DNA from: Acidobacteriota bacterium | GTDB taxonomy: Bacteria; Acidobacteriota; Terriglobia; Acidiferrales; UBA7541 | Length of the DNA stretch: 64,000 nucleotides | Assembly (NCBI GenBank): GCA_003166795.1 | Contig: PMUS01000014.1 | Location: forward strand, 101,589 to 165,588 | Direction: 5' to 3' | Part shown: positions 53,028-61,046 of the stretch, piece by piece | Layout: each line of letters opens with the position of its first letter | How positions within the stretch are numbered: position 1 is the first letter of the stretch | Position numbers and translations under genes: made by a program | Notes under the pieces: generated by a model | Told to the model about the DNA's origin: nothing | The model's database searches: none | Seen by the model: the letters and a program-made list of their open reading frames with translations, nothing else

Positions 53028-54341
53028 CTATTGCCCGGAACCGAGAAAAGCGTAACGAAGAAGAAACAGAACGCTGAGCACCCAGATCAGCGGGCTGATT
53101 TCACGGTGCCGCCCGGTAAAAACTTTCAGGAAAGTAAACGACAAAAGTCCCAGGCTCAGGCCCGTGGCGATGCTGAACGTGAGCGGCGTGGCGATAAGAG
53201 TGAGAAACGCAGGAACCGAGTCGGTGTAGTCGTCCCACTTCACCTTGGCGACGGAGCCGCACATCAGCGCGCCAACGAGAATCAACGCCGGCGCTGTCGC
53301 GTAAGATGGAATCGCGGACACGAGCGGCGCGCAAAACATCGCCGCGCCAAATAATCCCGCGATCACCAGATTGCCCAGGCCCGTACGCGCTCCCGCCGCA
53401 ACGCCCGCCGCGCTTTCGATGTAGCTTGTGACCGTGGACGTGCCCGTCAGCGCGCCAATGATTGTGCCGACGGCGTCCGCCAGCAGGGCGCGGCTCGCGC
53501 GCGGCAGTTTGCCGTTCCGCAGAAATCCGCCCTGCTCGCAAACGCCGACGAGCGTTCCCACGTTGTCGAAGAGGTCAACGAAGAAAAAAACAAAAATGAG
53601 TTCGCCAAGTCCGAGCTTCGTGGCCGAGCGGAGATCCAGCTTCAAAAACGTCCCGGAAGGATGCGGCAGCGAGAAAAGATGCGTCGGCCAATGGCTCACT
53701 CCCAATGGAATTCCCACCAGCGTGATGGCGACGATGCCGATCAGGATCGCGCTGCCGACGCGCCGGACCATCAGGATCGCGATCAGCATCACGCCGAGCG
53801 CCGCCAGGATCACCTGCGGATCGGAGGCTTTCCCGAATGCCACAAACGTGGAAGCGTTCGCAACGATGATGTTCGCGTTGCGGAATCCCACAAACGCGAT
53901 GAAGAGGCCGATTCCGGCGGCGGTGCCGTGTTTCAGGCAATCAGGTATGCCATTGACGATCTGCTCGCGAACATTCGTGAGGGTCAGGATCAGGAAAAGC
54001 ACGCCGGAAAGAAAAACAACTCCAAGAGCCGTCTGCCATGGCACACCACGTCCGATTACGATCGAATAAGTGAAGTACGCGTTCAGTGACATGCCGGGCG
54101 CGAGCGCGATCGGATAATTCGCCCAGATTCCCATCACCAGCGTCGCGAGCGCCGCCGAAATGCACGTGGCGAAAAGCACGCCCTCGACGGGCATGCCCGC
54201 TTCGGACAGAATCCGCGGGTTCACCACGACCACGTACGCCATGGTCATGAACGTCGTCAGCCCGGCGAGAAGCTCCCGGCGGACCGTGGTTTCGTGCTCC
54301 CGGAGCTGAAAGACGCGTTCGAGCAATCCAAAATCTCCCAT
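53028..54341 (-). CDS. NCS2-family purine permease (AzgA/PbuG-like)
   Basis: I start it at ATG 54341 (437 residues; the frame is open to 54356). About twelve membrane segments are visible. Family blocks are TTFMTMAYVVVVNPRIL, ALAPGMSLNAYFTY, FFFVDLFDNVGTLVGV and the GTSTVTSYIESAAGVAAGARTGL motif. Proteins of this branch take up adenine, guanine or hypoxanthine with protons. Its place beside guanine deaminase and the xanthine-urate genes supports purine uptake. Confidence 0.92.
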   Translation of the reverse strand: MGDFGLLERVFQLREHETTVRRELLAGLTTFMTMAYVVVVNPRILSEAGMPVEGVLFATCISAALATLVMGIWANYPIALAPGMSLNAYFTYSIVIGRGVPWQTALGVVFLSGVLFLILTLTNVREQIVNGIPDCLKHGTAAGIGLFIAFVGFRNANIIVANASTFVAFGKASDPQVILAALGVMLIAILMVRRVGSAILIGIVAITLVGIPLGVSHWPTHLFSLPHPSGTFLKLDLRSATKLGLGELIFVFFFVDLFDNVGTLVGVCEQGGFLRNGKLPRASRALLADAVGTIIGALTGTSTVTSYIESAAGVAAGARTGLGNLVIAGLFGAAMFCAPLVSAIPSYATAPALILVGALMCGSVAKVKWDDYTDSVPAFLTLIATPLTFSIATGLSLGLLSFTFLKVFTGRHREISPLIWVLSVLFLLRYAFLGSGQ

Positions 54342-54409
54342 GCAAAAAGTGAGCAACTATAGGGTGCGCGTCGCCACGGCGTCAATGGAAGAAACGGAAG
54401 AGCAGCCGG

Positions 54410-54775
54410 TCAGGTCGCGGTTTCGGGCAGGGGAAGACCGTAGAGCCCGAGAAAAGTCAGCTTGTCCCAGTATCCGCGTTGAAACACGATCTTGCCGTCG
54501 AGGATGTGAAAGAAACCGCAGCCCCGGAGGCCTTTAGGGTCGCGCCACTCAAGAATGGCCCATTCGCCGTCCTCGAAAATGTGCTCCACGATGCACACCA
54601 TATCCGCCGCCGCAAAACCGGTCGCGAACATTTCACGGATTGCATCGCGCCCTTCGACCGGTTGCTCGGCAACCTGGTGGTTGATCGCATCGTCGCGATA
54701 GAAGCTCGTCAGGGCTTCGACGTCGGCGCGATTGAACGCTTCGACCCATGCTTTCACGATTTCCCTGGGACTCAT
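54410..54775 (-). CDS. NTF2/SnoaL-like protein
   Basis: The ATG at 54775 (or 54784) gives about 121 residues. The single domain has an alpha-beta cone pattern (AWVEAFNRADVEALTSFY, EGRDAIREMF, GCGFFHILDGKIVFQRGYWD). This fold serves small hydrolases, isomerases and binding proteins alike, so no reaction can be named. It lies just upstream of the purine permease on the same strand, with a 68-bp gap. Confidence 0.85.
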   Translation of the reverse strand: MSPREIVKAWVEAFNRADVEALTSFYRDDAINHQVAEQPVEGRDAIREMFATGFAAADMVCIVEHIFEDGEWAILEWRDPKGLRGCGFFHILDGKIVFQRGYWDKLTFLGLYGLPLPETAT

Positions 54776-54887
54776 GCGCGCCATTGTAACAGTTCAACTT
54801 TCATCGCCCGAAAACCGTTCGCGCGGCGATAGCGCTGGGGCGCGAGAAGAGTGCGCCCCTGTCCACCTTGCGTCACCATGGCGGCAA

Positions 54888-55232
54888 TCACGCCGGTCGT
54901 GCGAGTGTCGAGGGAAGTCCAAACGTTCCCTCAACTAGTTCCACGAAGTTCCTTTCTTCGCGGAGGATAAGGCGCTTGGTCTGCGCCATCTCAAAATTCT
55001 CACGCGCTTCAGGATCCGACCTCAACCGCGCCCGATATGCCTCATATGAGGCGAGGTTATCAAATGCAATCAAACCCCAAGCCACATCGTTCGTGCCTTC
55101 ATACGGGAGAAAATACCCGATCAGGTGGCCGCCGCATCGAGGAATGATGCGGCCCCAATTCTCGGCGTACTTCTTGAAGCCGTCCCTCTGAAACGGATCG
55201 ATTTGGTAGCGGATAACGCAGGTCACGCTCAT
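54888..55232 (-). CDS. NIPSNAP-family protein
   Basis: This 114-residue protein is a dimeric alpha-beta barrel-type domain: [37 protein letters not shown] and [14 protein letters not shown] are NIPSNAP-like. The function is unknown. It lies on the same strand as the NTF2-like gene, 112 bp upstream. Confidence 0.82.
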   Translation of the reverse strand: MSVTCVIRYQIDPFQRDGFKKYAENWGRIIPRCGGHLIGYFLPYEGTNDVAWGLIAFDNLASYEAYRARLRSDPEARENFEMAQTKRLILREERNFVELVEGTFGLPSTLARPA

Positions 55233-55301
55233 TGATATTCTCCTCTTGATGGATGGACCGCCGCGGTGGAGCGCCGGGACGAGACGCGCTTTCGCGTCCG
55301 A

Positions 55302-56225
55302 CTATTTCCCCTTGCGCGGAATGAACACCGGCACGGGCGGCGAAACGTGATATTTCTTCGAGAAATCGCCCTGATTCACCGCGATGCCCACTCGGCCGCG
55401 CGAGTCAATGTAAACCAGCGGCTGGCCGACCGGCACGCCCATGAAAGTTTTCTCGAACGGAAATGTGTACTGCGTCTTGTCAACCTTTAGCGTGACTTTA
55501 TCGCCGACCTGATATCCCAGCTTCTTGAAATCTACGCCCTCGATGTCCGTGATCAGGCTCCCGAAAGGGTCGTCCAGACCGATCACGGTGCCGGTAATGC
55601 CATTTGCCTCCACGGTTGCGGTGCGCGGGCTTAGCCGCACGAGGTCGCCTACTTCCGGTCCCGCGAGCGTCCAATCCTCTCCCGCGGCCAGGTGCGCGGC
55701 GGCGGGCGAGAAAATATCGCGGCCGTGAAACGTGGACGAAATGTTGTCCCCAATCATCCACGCGGTGTTCGTGATTTCATGCGCGCCTTCCAGTCCGTCG
55801 CGATCCGTCACGGGAGTGATGATGCCGTTATCCGGCAACACGAAATATTGTCCCTTCTTGGATTTCACGATCACCGCCTTTCGGGACGTGCCCACGCCGG
55901 GATCCACCACTACAAGAAAAACCGTGCCCGAAGGATAGTAGGGCGTCACGCCCGCCAGGAACCTGGAGCCCTCTTCGATCGAAAAAGGCGTCACCTGATG
56001 CGTGATGTCCATGATCCGCGCGTCCGGCTCGATTCCGAGGATCACCGCCTTGCAGATTGCCACCGCGTCATTCGCCGTGCCGAAATCCGTCATGAAGACA
56101 ATTGTCGGCCGGCTCGGACCCTCTTCCGCCTTCTCCTGATTCGACCAAGAGTTGCAGCCGGCCAACGAAGCGGCGATCCAGAACGCCGAAAGAATCTGCG
56201 CCAAACGCCTACGCGGGAATTGCAT
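55302..56225 (-). CDS. SAM-hydroxide adenosyltransferase (DUF62) with lipoprotein signal
   Basis: The ATG at 56225 follows GGAGG (307 residues). Residues 1-24 form a signal peptide with a lipobox (SLAGC, Cys24). The rest is a full DUF62 enzyme: VFMTDFG, VDPGVGTSRK, VLPDNGI, TFHGRDIFSPAAAHLA and DPFGSLITDIE. Characterised members cleave S-adenosylmethionine to adenosine and methionine. An exported form is odd because SAM is a cytoplasmic metabolite. An outer-membrane or periplasmic lipoprotein with another substrate is possible. It is divergent from an APC permease. Confidence 0.85.
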   Translation of the reverse strand: MQFPRRRLAQILSAFWIAASLAGCNSWSNQEKAEEGPSRPTIVFMTDFGTANDAVAICKAVILGIEPDARIMDITHQVTPFSIEEGSRFLAGVTPYYPSGTVFLVVVDPGVGTSRKAVIVKSKKGQYFVLPDNGIITPVTDRDGLEGAHEITNTAWMIGDNISSTFHGRDIFSPAAAHLAAGEDWTLAGPEVGDLVRLSPRTATVEANGITGTVIGLDDPFGSLITDIEGVDFKKLGYQVGDKVTLKVDKTQYTFPFEKTFMGVPVGQPLVYIDSRGRVGIAVNQGDFSKKYHVSPPVPVFIPRKGK

Positions 56226-56304
56226 TTTGCCTCCGATGAAATAAATATGGCTTCGGCTTGCGCGGGTATCTTGCGCGCACTCCGCGAGCCCTGTATGGTA
56301 CGCC

Positions 56305-57741
56305 ATGGCTCCGCCGATACAACCTGCCGAAGGAAAAGAATCTCTGCCCGCTGAAAGCCCAACGCAAGCACAGAGCGAATCATCGGGCTATGGATTGCGG
56401 CGCGGAGTTCTTTCTCCGATGGAGACGCTCGCGCAGTCCGTCTCCACGATTGCGCCAACCACCACGCCCGTCGCAACGATTCCGCTCGTCTGCGCTCTGG
56501 CTGGTAACGGCACCTGGCTCGCGTACGTTCTCGCCACCGTCGCGATTCTACTGGTCGCCTGGTGCATAGGGCGCTTCGCGCGCTACACGTCCTCGCCCGG
56601 CTCGCTCTATACGTATGCGACCATGATACTTCCGCCATGGCTCGGCGCCGCCACCGCCTGGAGCCTGCTCCTCGCCTACGTTGCCACGGCCTCCAGCGTG
56701 ATCGGCGGCTTCTATCAGTATGCCAACTTGCTCCTGCGCGACGCCACCGGCCACGCGACCTCGACCGTTCTTCTCGCACTCTTCTGCGCCGGCGTTTCCA
56801 TGTGGATCGCCTGGCGCGACGTGAAAATCTCCGCGCGCTTGATGCTTTGGATCGAAGCCGTTTCCGTCTTCGTCATCGTAACCGTCATCGTGCTGGTGCT
56901 CGCGCGCCACGGCTCGCACCTGGATTACAGCCAGCTCCGTCTACGCGGCGTGACGGGCAGCGGCCTGCGCCTCGGCCTCGTGCTCGCGCTTTTCAGCTTC
57001 GTCGGATTCGAAAGCGCCACCACGCTCGGCTCCGAGGCTCGCAATCCCCTGAAGACAATTCCTCGCGCCGTGATTCAAAGTTCCATTCTCGGCGGCGCGT
57101 TCTTCACTCTTTGCGCTTATACCGAAGTGCTCGGCTTCCGCGTCGTCGGCCAGGATCTCGGCGCGAGCGATGCGCCAATGCACGTCCTGGCGCGCGTGGG
57201 CGGCGCACCCCTGCTGGGCTTGCTCATAGACATCGGCGCGCTGGTCAGCTTGTTCGCGGGAACGCTCGCCTGCATCACGGCGGCGGCGCGCGTGCTGATG
57301 CTCATGGCTCACAACGGCCTGGCGCACCGCGCGTTGGGCGCGACGCACGCGCGCAACGAAACGCCGCATTTCGCGGTTCTGGTCACCGGCATTGCGGCCG
57401 TGGCGCCCGTCGCTGTCCTGGCAGCCCGCGGCTCGACGGGCCTGGACGTCTACGGCTGGATGGGCTCGCTCGCCACCTATGGCTTCATCGTGGCGTATGC
57501 GCTGGTATGCGTCGCGCTCCCGCGTTACTTGCGCGACCACGGCGCGGCGCGGCCGACCGCGCGGGTCATATCCTTGTTCGCATTTTTCGCCATGCTGCTC
57601 GCGCTCGTCGGAAATTTGTATCCGGTCCCCGAGGGTCCCTACGGCAGGCTGCCCTACATTTACCTCGTGTACCTTGCGGCAGGCTTGCTTTGGTTCGCTT
57701 TCGCCAGCCGCGGTCAGAAATCTCCGCGCGAGCAAATCTAG
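56305..57741 (+). CDS. APC-family amino acid permease
   Basis: This 478-residue protein has twelve hydrophobic segments after a 30-residue polar N-terminus. The family motifs are SPMETLAQSVSTIAPTTTP, SPGSLYTYA, FSFVGFESATTLGSEA and MLMAHNGLAHRALG. It should import an amino acid or amine with protons or sodium ions. No associated catabolic gene marks the substrate. It runs into the convergent DUF2165 gene with a four-base overlap of the ends. Confidence 0.9.
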   Translation: MAPPIQPAEGKESLPAESPTQAQSESSGYGLRRGVLSPMETLAQSVSTIAPTTTPVATIPLVCALAGNGTWLAYVLATVAILLVAWCIGRFARYTSSPGSLYTYATMILPPWLGAATAWSLLLAYVATASSVIGGFYQYANLLLRDATGHATSTVLLALFCAGVSMWIAWRDVKISARLMLWIEAVSVFVIVTVIVLVLARHGSHLDYSQLRLRGVTGSGLRLGLVLALFSFVGFESATTLGSEARNPLKTIPRAVIQSSILGGAFFTLCAYTEVLGFRVVGQDLGASDAPMHVLARVGGAPLLGLLIDIGALVSLFAGTLACITAAARVLMLMAHNGLAHRALGATHARNETPHFAVLVTGIAAVAPVAVLAARGSTGLDVYGWMGSLATYGFIVAYALVCVALPRYLRDHGAARPTARVISLFAFFAMLLALVGNLYPVPEGPYGRLPYIYLVYLAAGLLWFAFASRGQKSPREQI

Positions 57742-58232
57742 TTGCGTTCGTCGCTTTCGGGCTGCGCCAGCAACAACAGCACGATCCCAACGACCGTGAA
57801 CATTCGGAAAGCCGCCATCTGCCCGTTCCCGGTGGCTGACTGCCACATCAGGAACCATTCGGCGCCAACGGCCAGAAAGGCGACAAGCCACATCAGCAGG
57901 CTCAGCGTCAGTCCCGCCACCGCGACGCTTTTCGCCCGCTCAAATTCGGCGGCAGTGCTTCGACGCGCCTTCAGCAGCCGGAATCCTCCCCACCAGCACA
58001 GCGCCATCGTCAGCGCTTCCCACGCGATGATGGCCACATAAAACGCCGTGTGCGCGGCTGGCGCATTGATCGCGCGCCACATGCCGTGATTCCCGGGAAA
58101 CGTCGTGTCCATCGTCAGAGTGTGGCGCACGAACTCGTAGTTCGAGTTGTAATCGGTCAGGTTGTTGAACACGACGAAGCTGTAATAAATCGCGACGGCA
58201 AAAACGAGCGCGATTTTGGCGGCGCGGAGCAT
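57738..58232 (-). CDS. DUF2165 family membrane protein
   Basis: This 164-residue protein has four membrane segments (LVFAVAIYYSFVVFNNL, FYVAIIAWEALTMALCWWG, VAGLTLSLLMWLVAFLAVG, MFTVVGIVLLLLAQP) and the NYEFVRHTLTMDTTFPGN loop of DUF2165. The function is unknown. It starts one base after the stop of the cytochrome gene (TAATG), so it may be a membrane partner of it. Confidence 0.85.
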   Translation of the reverse strand: MLRAAKIALVFAVAIYYSFVVFNNLTDYNSNYEFVRHTLTMDTTFPGNHGMWRAINAPAAHTAFYVAIIAWEALTMALCWWGGFRLLKARRSTAAEFERAKSVAVAGLTLSLLMWLVAFLAVGAEWFLMWQSATGNGQMAAFRMFTVVGIVLLLLAQPESDERN

Positions 58233-59146
58233 TAGTGCGCCTCCCTCGGCGCGAACAACTGGAAGTAGGTGATCAGCGCGCGCATGGTCGCGTCATCGTA
58301 CTCCGGGCTCGCTGCCATCTGCGTTTTCGGGTTCTTCGCCTGGGGATCGCGCACGTATTCTGCGAAAAAGTCCGGCGAGTTCGCGGCCATTGCAGCGAGC
58401 ACCGTCCACGTCACTCCGGATTTCAAGCCGCCCTCGGCGCCACTGTTGTGACATCGAAAGCAATTCTGCTGCGCGATCTTGAAACCGTCCTGCACAGCCT
58501 CGCCGCTGGCGTGTGTACCGTGAGGCGCAATCGCGCCAACAACCGACTCCTCGTCGCGGAATTCCAGGCGCACGACACCCCACGGAATCTGCGGTTCATC
58601 GCGGGCTGCTAAAATCATGAATGCCGGCTTGAAATTCTCATGCGCGATCTCATACGGTCCCGGATCATTCCCCTCATCATCTTTGGGCCAGTCCGAAAGC
58701 GCTCGCCCGTTCAACTCCATCACCAGTGCAGGATGATGCGCCGCCAAATAAGCGCGGGAATAGTGGGCCCGATACTCATCCTTGCAGATCGCGATCACCA
58801 TATCGCCCGCCGGCACGCCGAGCGCGGTGGTCAAATCCTCGAGCGGCACGGCCTTCACATGCGCGGGCACAGTATAGTTCCCGTCGCCAGGCTTGATGGT
58901 CATCGCCTGCGAAACGCCCAGCAAATCTTCGCGCGTGAGAAAGCGTGTCTCGCCAGGGCCAACTCCCGCGAGATCGCCGCTCACTTCCAGATCGCTCGGC
59001 GATGTTCGCGAGGTATGCAATTTCGCTACAAGCGAACTAGCGTTGACCTGCGAGTGGGCTGCTGGGGCCACGCAGACCGCGGCCACCGCCAGCATGAAAA
59101 CGGCGCTCACGCGCGCAAAATTCCGGGTCCATCGCATCGCGCACAT
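58232..59146 (-). CDS. Secreted c-type cytochrome with an N-terminal oxidoreductase-like domain
   Basis: The ATG at 59146 (or 59137) gives 304 residues. A signal peptide ends near AAHSQ (about 32). Residues about 50-200 contain RFLTREDLLGVSQ, VKAVPLEDLTTALG and HPALVMELNGRALSDWP, which resemble molybdopterin-domain oxidoreductases without an obvious cofactor site. Residues about 215-304 carry a single heme c motif CFRCH. It should pass electrons in the periplasm. The partner and substrate are unknown. Confidence 0.78.
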   Translation of the reverse strand: MCAMRWTRNFARVSAVFMLAVAAVCVAPAAHSQVNASSLVAKLHTSRTSPSDLEVSGDLAGVGPGETRFLTREDLLGVSQAMTIKPGDGNYTVPAHVKAVPLEDLTTALGVPAGDMVIAICKDEYRAHYSRAYLAAHHPALVMELNGRALSDWPKDDEGNDPGPYEIAHENFKPAFMILAARDEPQIPWGVVRLEFRDEESVVGAIAPHGTHASGEAVQDGFKIAQQNCFRCHNSGAEGGLKSGVTWTVLAAMAANSPDFFAEYVRDPQAKNPKTQMAASPEYDDATMRALITYFQLFAPREAH

Positions 59147-59301
59147 GGTAACTCAACGCCGTTCATCCGCGTAGTGGCCCAGCTGAAATTCAACGCCGGA
59201 AAAATCCGGCCGAAAAGCCTCACCCCAACGATTCGGCGTGAGCTACATGTGCTAAAGTTGCGTTCTTCCCGCACCAAGATCAACGGAGGCTGCGCACATC
59301 A

Positions 59302-59766
59302 ATGGCTCCCGAAACGCACGCGCGATTCACAAAACTGGGCTGGGTTCTGCCCGAGCCGCCGAAGGCCGGTGGCAATTACGTCCCGGCCAAAACTGTCGGC
59401 CGCATCGTATATCTGGCGGGCGTGATTTCAACCATTGATGGAGCGGTCGTGACCGGGACGGTTGGTCTGGATCGCACCGTAGAGGAAGGCTATGCGGCGG
59501 CCCGCGCTTGCGCGCTGACGCAGTTGGCAGTGCTGAAGCAGCACCTCGGATCGTTCGACGCGGTGAAGCAAATCGTCACGGTGAACGGCTATGTGAACGC
59601 CGTTGCCGGCTTTGACGACTCGCCGAAAGTAATCAACGGCGCGTCGGATCTTTTTGTCGAGCTGTTGGGCGAAGCGGGCCGCCACGTGCGCGCCGCCATC
59701 GGAGTCTCCGCGCTGCCGCGCAATGCGCTCGTCGAGCTGCAAATGACGGTCGAGCTGGAAACCTGA
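59302..59766 (+). CDS. RidA/YjgF-family protein
   Basis: This 154-residue protein is a RidA-type trimer subunit: LAGVISTIDGAVVTGTVG, SFDAVKQIVTVNGYVNAVAG and GVSALPRNALVELQMTVE include the conserved Arg near the C-terminus that binds the substrate imine. It deaminates reactive enamine or imine products. It lies next to an acetamidase gene, 7 bp away, so they probably act together in nitrogen recovery. Confidence 0.9.
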   Translation: MAPETHARFTKLGWVLPEPPKAGGNYVPAKTVGRIVYLAGVISTIDGAVVTGTVGLDRTVEEGYAAARACALTQLAVLKQHLGSFDAVKQIVTVNGYVNAVAGFDDSPKVINGASDLFVELLGEAGRHVRAAIGVSALPRNALVELQMTVELET

Positions 59767-59773
59767 GCACGCC

Positions 59774-60709
59774 ATGTCGGAACATTCTCTTTCCGCAGCG
59801 CCCACGCACTCTCGCTGGAACCGCGATTTGAAGCCGCGCCTCGTCATCGCGCCGGGCGACACAGTTCACCTTGAATGCCAGGACGCCAGCGGCGCGCAGG
59901 TGCGTCCGGGAATGACGGTTGCCGAATACTTGAAAATCGACCGCGAGCGTATCCACGCGCTCACGGGACCGATCTTCGTCGAAGGCGCCGAGCTAGGCGA
60001 CGTCCTCGAAATCAAAGTGCTGGAGGTGGCGCACAAAGGCTGGGGATGGTCCAGCGTGATCGCCGGGCTCGGTTTTCTCAAGGAGCGCTTCGCCGAGCCG
60101 TTCCTTTTTCACTGGAAGCTGGAAGGCGATCTCAGCCGTTCGCTGGCTCCAGCCGTCGTGCCGCTTCGCCCGTTCTGCGGCGTGATGGGCGTCGCTCCGG
60201 CTGAAGCCGGTGAATTCCGCACGCGGCCTCCCGGCGTCTTCGGCGGCAATATGGACGTACGCGAGCTATCCAGCGGCGCCACTCTCTACCTGCCTGTGCT
60301 GAATCGCGGCGCGCTGTTCTCCGCGGGCGACGCGCACGCCGCCCAAGGCGACGGAGAGGTATGCATCAATGGCATCGAATGCCCGGCGGACGTCACGCTG
60401 CGGTTCCAACTGCATAAGCGCCAAGCCTTGGCAGGGCCGCTGATCGAATCAACCGCCCATCAGGAAATTCAGGCGGCCGAGGCTTGGATCGTGGTCGAGT
60501 CGGGAAACGATGCCGTCGCCGCCGCCCGCGCGGCCACCTCGCGGATGATTGACCTGCTGGTCGCCCGCTGGGGCTTCTCCGATGTTCACGCGTATCTTCT
60601 TTGCAGCGTGGCGATGAATCTGCGGCTGAGCCAGGTCGTGAACGAGCCGATGTATACCGTCAGCGCCGCTGTGCCAAAGCACGTTCTTCCGCCAGGAAAA
60701 TTCTTCTAA
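59774..60709 (+). CDS. Acetamidase/formamidase family protein
   Basis: This 311-residue protein belongs to the FmdA/AmdA family. Blocks seen are VIAPGDTVHLECQDASGAQV, TGPIFVEGAELGDVLEIKVL, PFCGVMGVAPAE, GNMDVRELSSGATLYLPV and GDAHAAQGDGEVCINGIE. It hydrolyses short amides such as formamide or acetamide to ammonia and acid. It follows a RidA gene with a 7-bp gap. No urea or amide transporter is adjacent. Confidence 0.92.
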   Translation: MSEHSLSAAPTHSRWNRDLKPRLVIAPGDTVHLECQDASGAQVRPGMTVAEYLKIDRERIHALTGPIFVEGAELGDVLEIKVLEVAHKGWGWSSVIAGLGFLKERFAEPFLFHWKLEGDLSRSLAPAVVPLRPFCGVMGVAPAEAGEFRTRPPGVFGGNMDVRELSSGATLYLPVLNRGALFSAGDAHAAQGDGEVCINGIECPADVTLRFQLHKRQALAGPLIESTAHQEIQAAEAWIVVESGNDAVAAARAATSRMIDLLVARWGFSDVHAYLLCSVAMNLRLSQVVNEPMYTVSAAVPKHVLPPGKFF

Positions 60710-61046
60710 CCGCGAGGTCCGTGGTTTCTGCGGATTTACGCCAGCCCCATCCGTATCTTTGCGGTCCAGAACGACTTCGCCACAAACAAACCGCGTCATA
60801 ATCCGCATATCTTTATGAAATCCTTATTACAGCGGGCATACATCCCGGACCGATCGCATTGTTCGGTCTCATCAAAATATTTGATCTAAGTAATCAGAAA
60901 GTTCCTCTTCCCTTTCGGCCGAGACTGGCATAAATTCCCCCGCATAATCTGCAATTCAGAGCTCAGGTTCAGGCCGGGCCACCGTGGCCGCGGCGAAGCA
61001 GCACCGTTTTTTGACATCGGATAATTTCTCTTTTGGAGGAATTGAA
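60710..61046. other. Intergenic region upstream of the TonB-receptor gene
   Basis: The 337 bp hold no gene. A consensus ribosome site GGAGGA (61034-61041) precedes the receptor start. No near-consensus promoter is clear; TTTTTTGACATCGGATAATTT at 61009-61029 has a -35-like and a -10-like word, but they are too close together. Confidence 0.4.

Noticed and set aside
56562-57891. Two long frames (one per strand) overlapping the APC permease
   Set aside because: Shadows of the permease; its membrane segments and motifs are clear in one frame.
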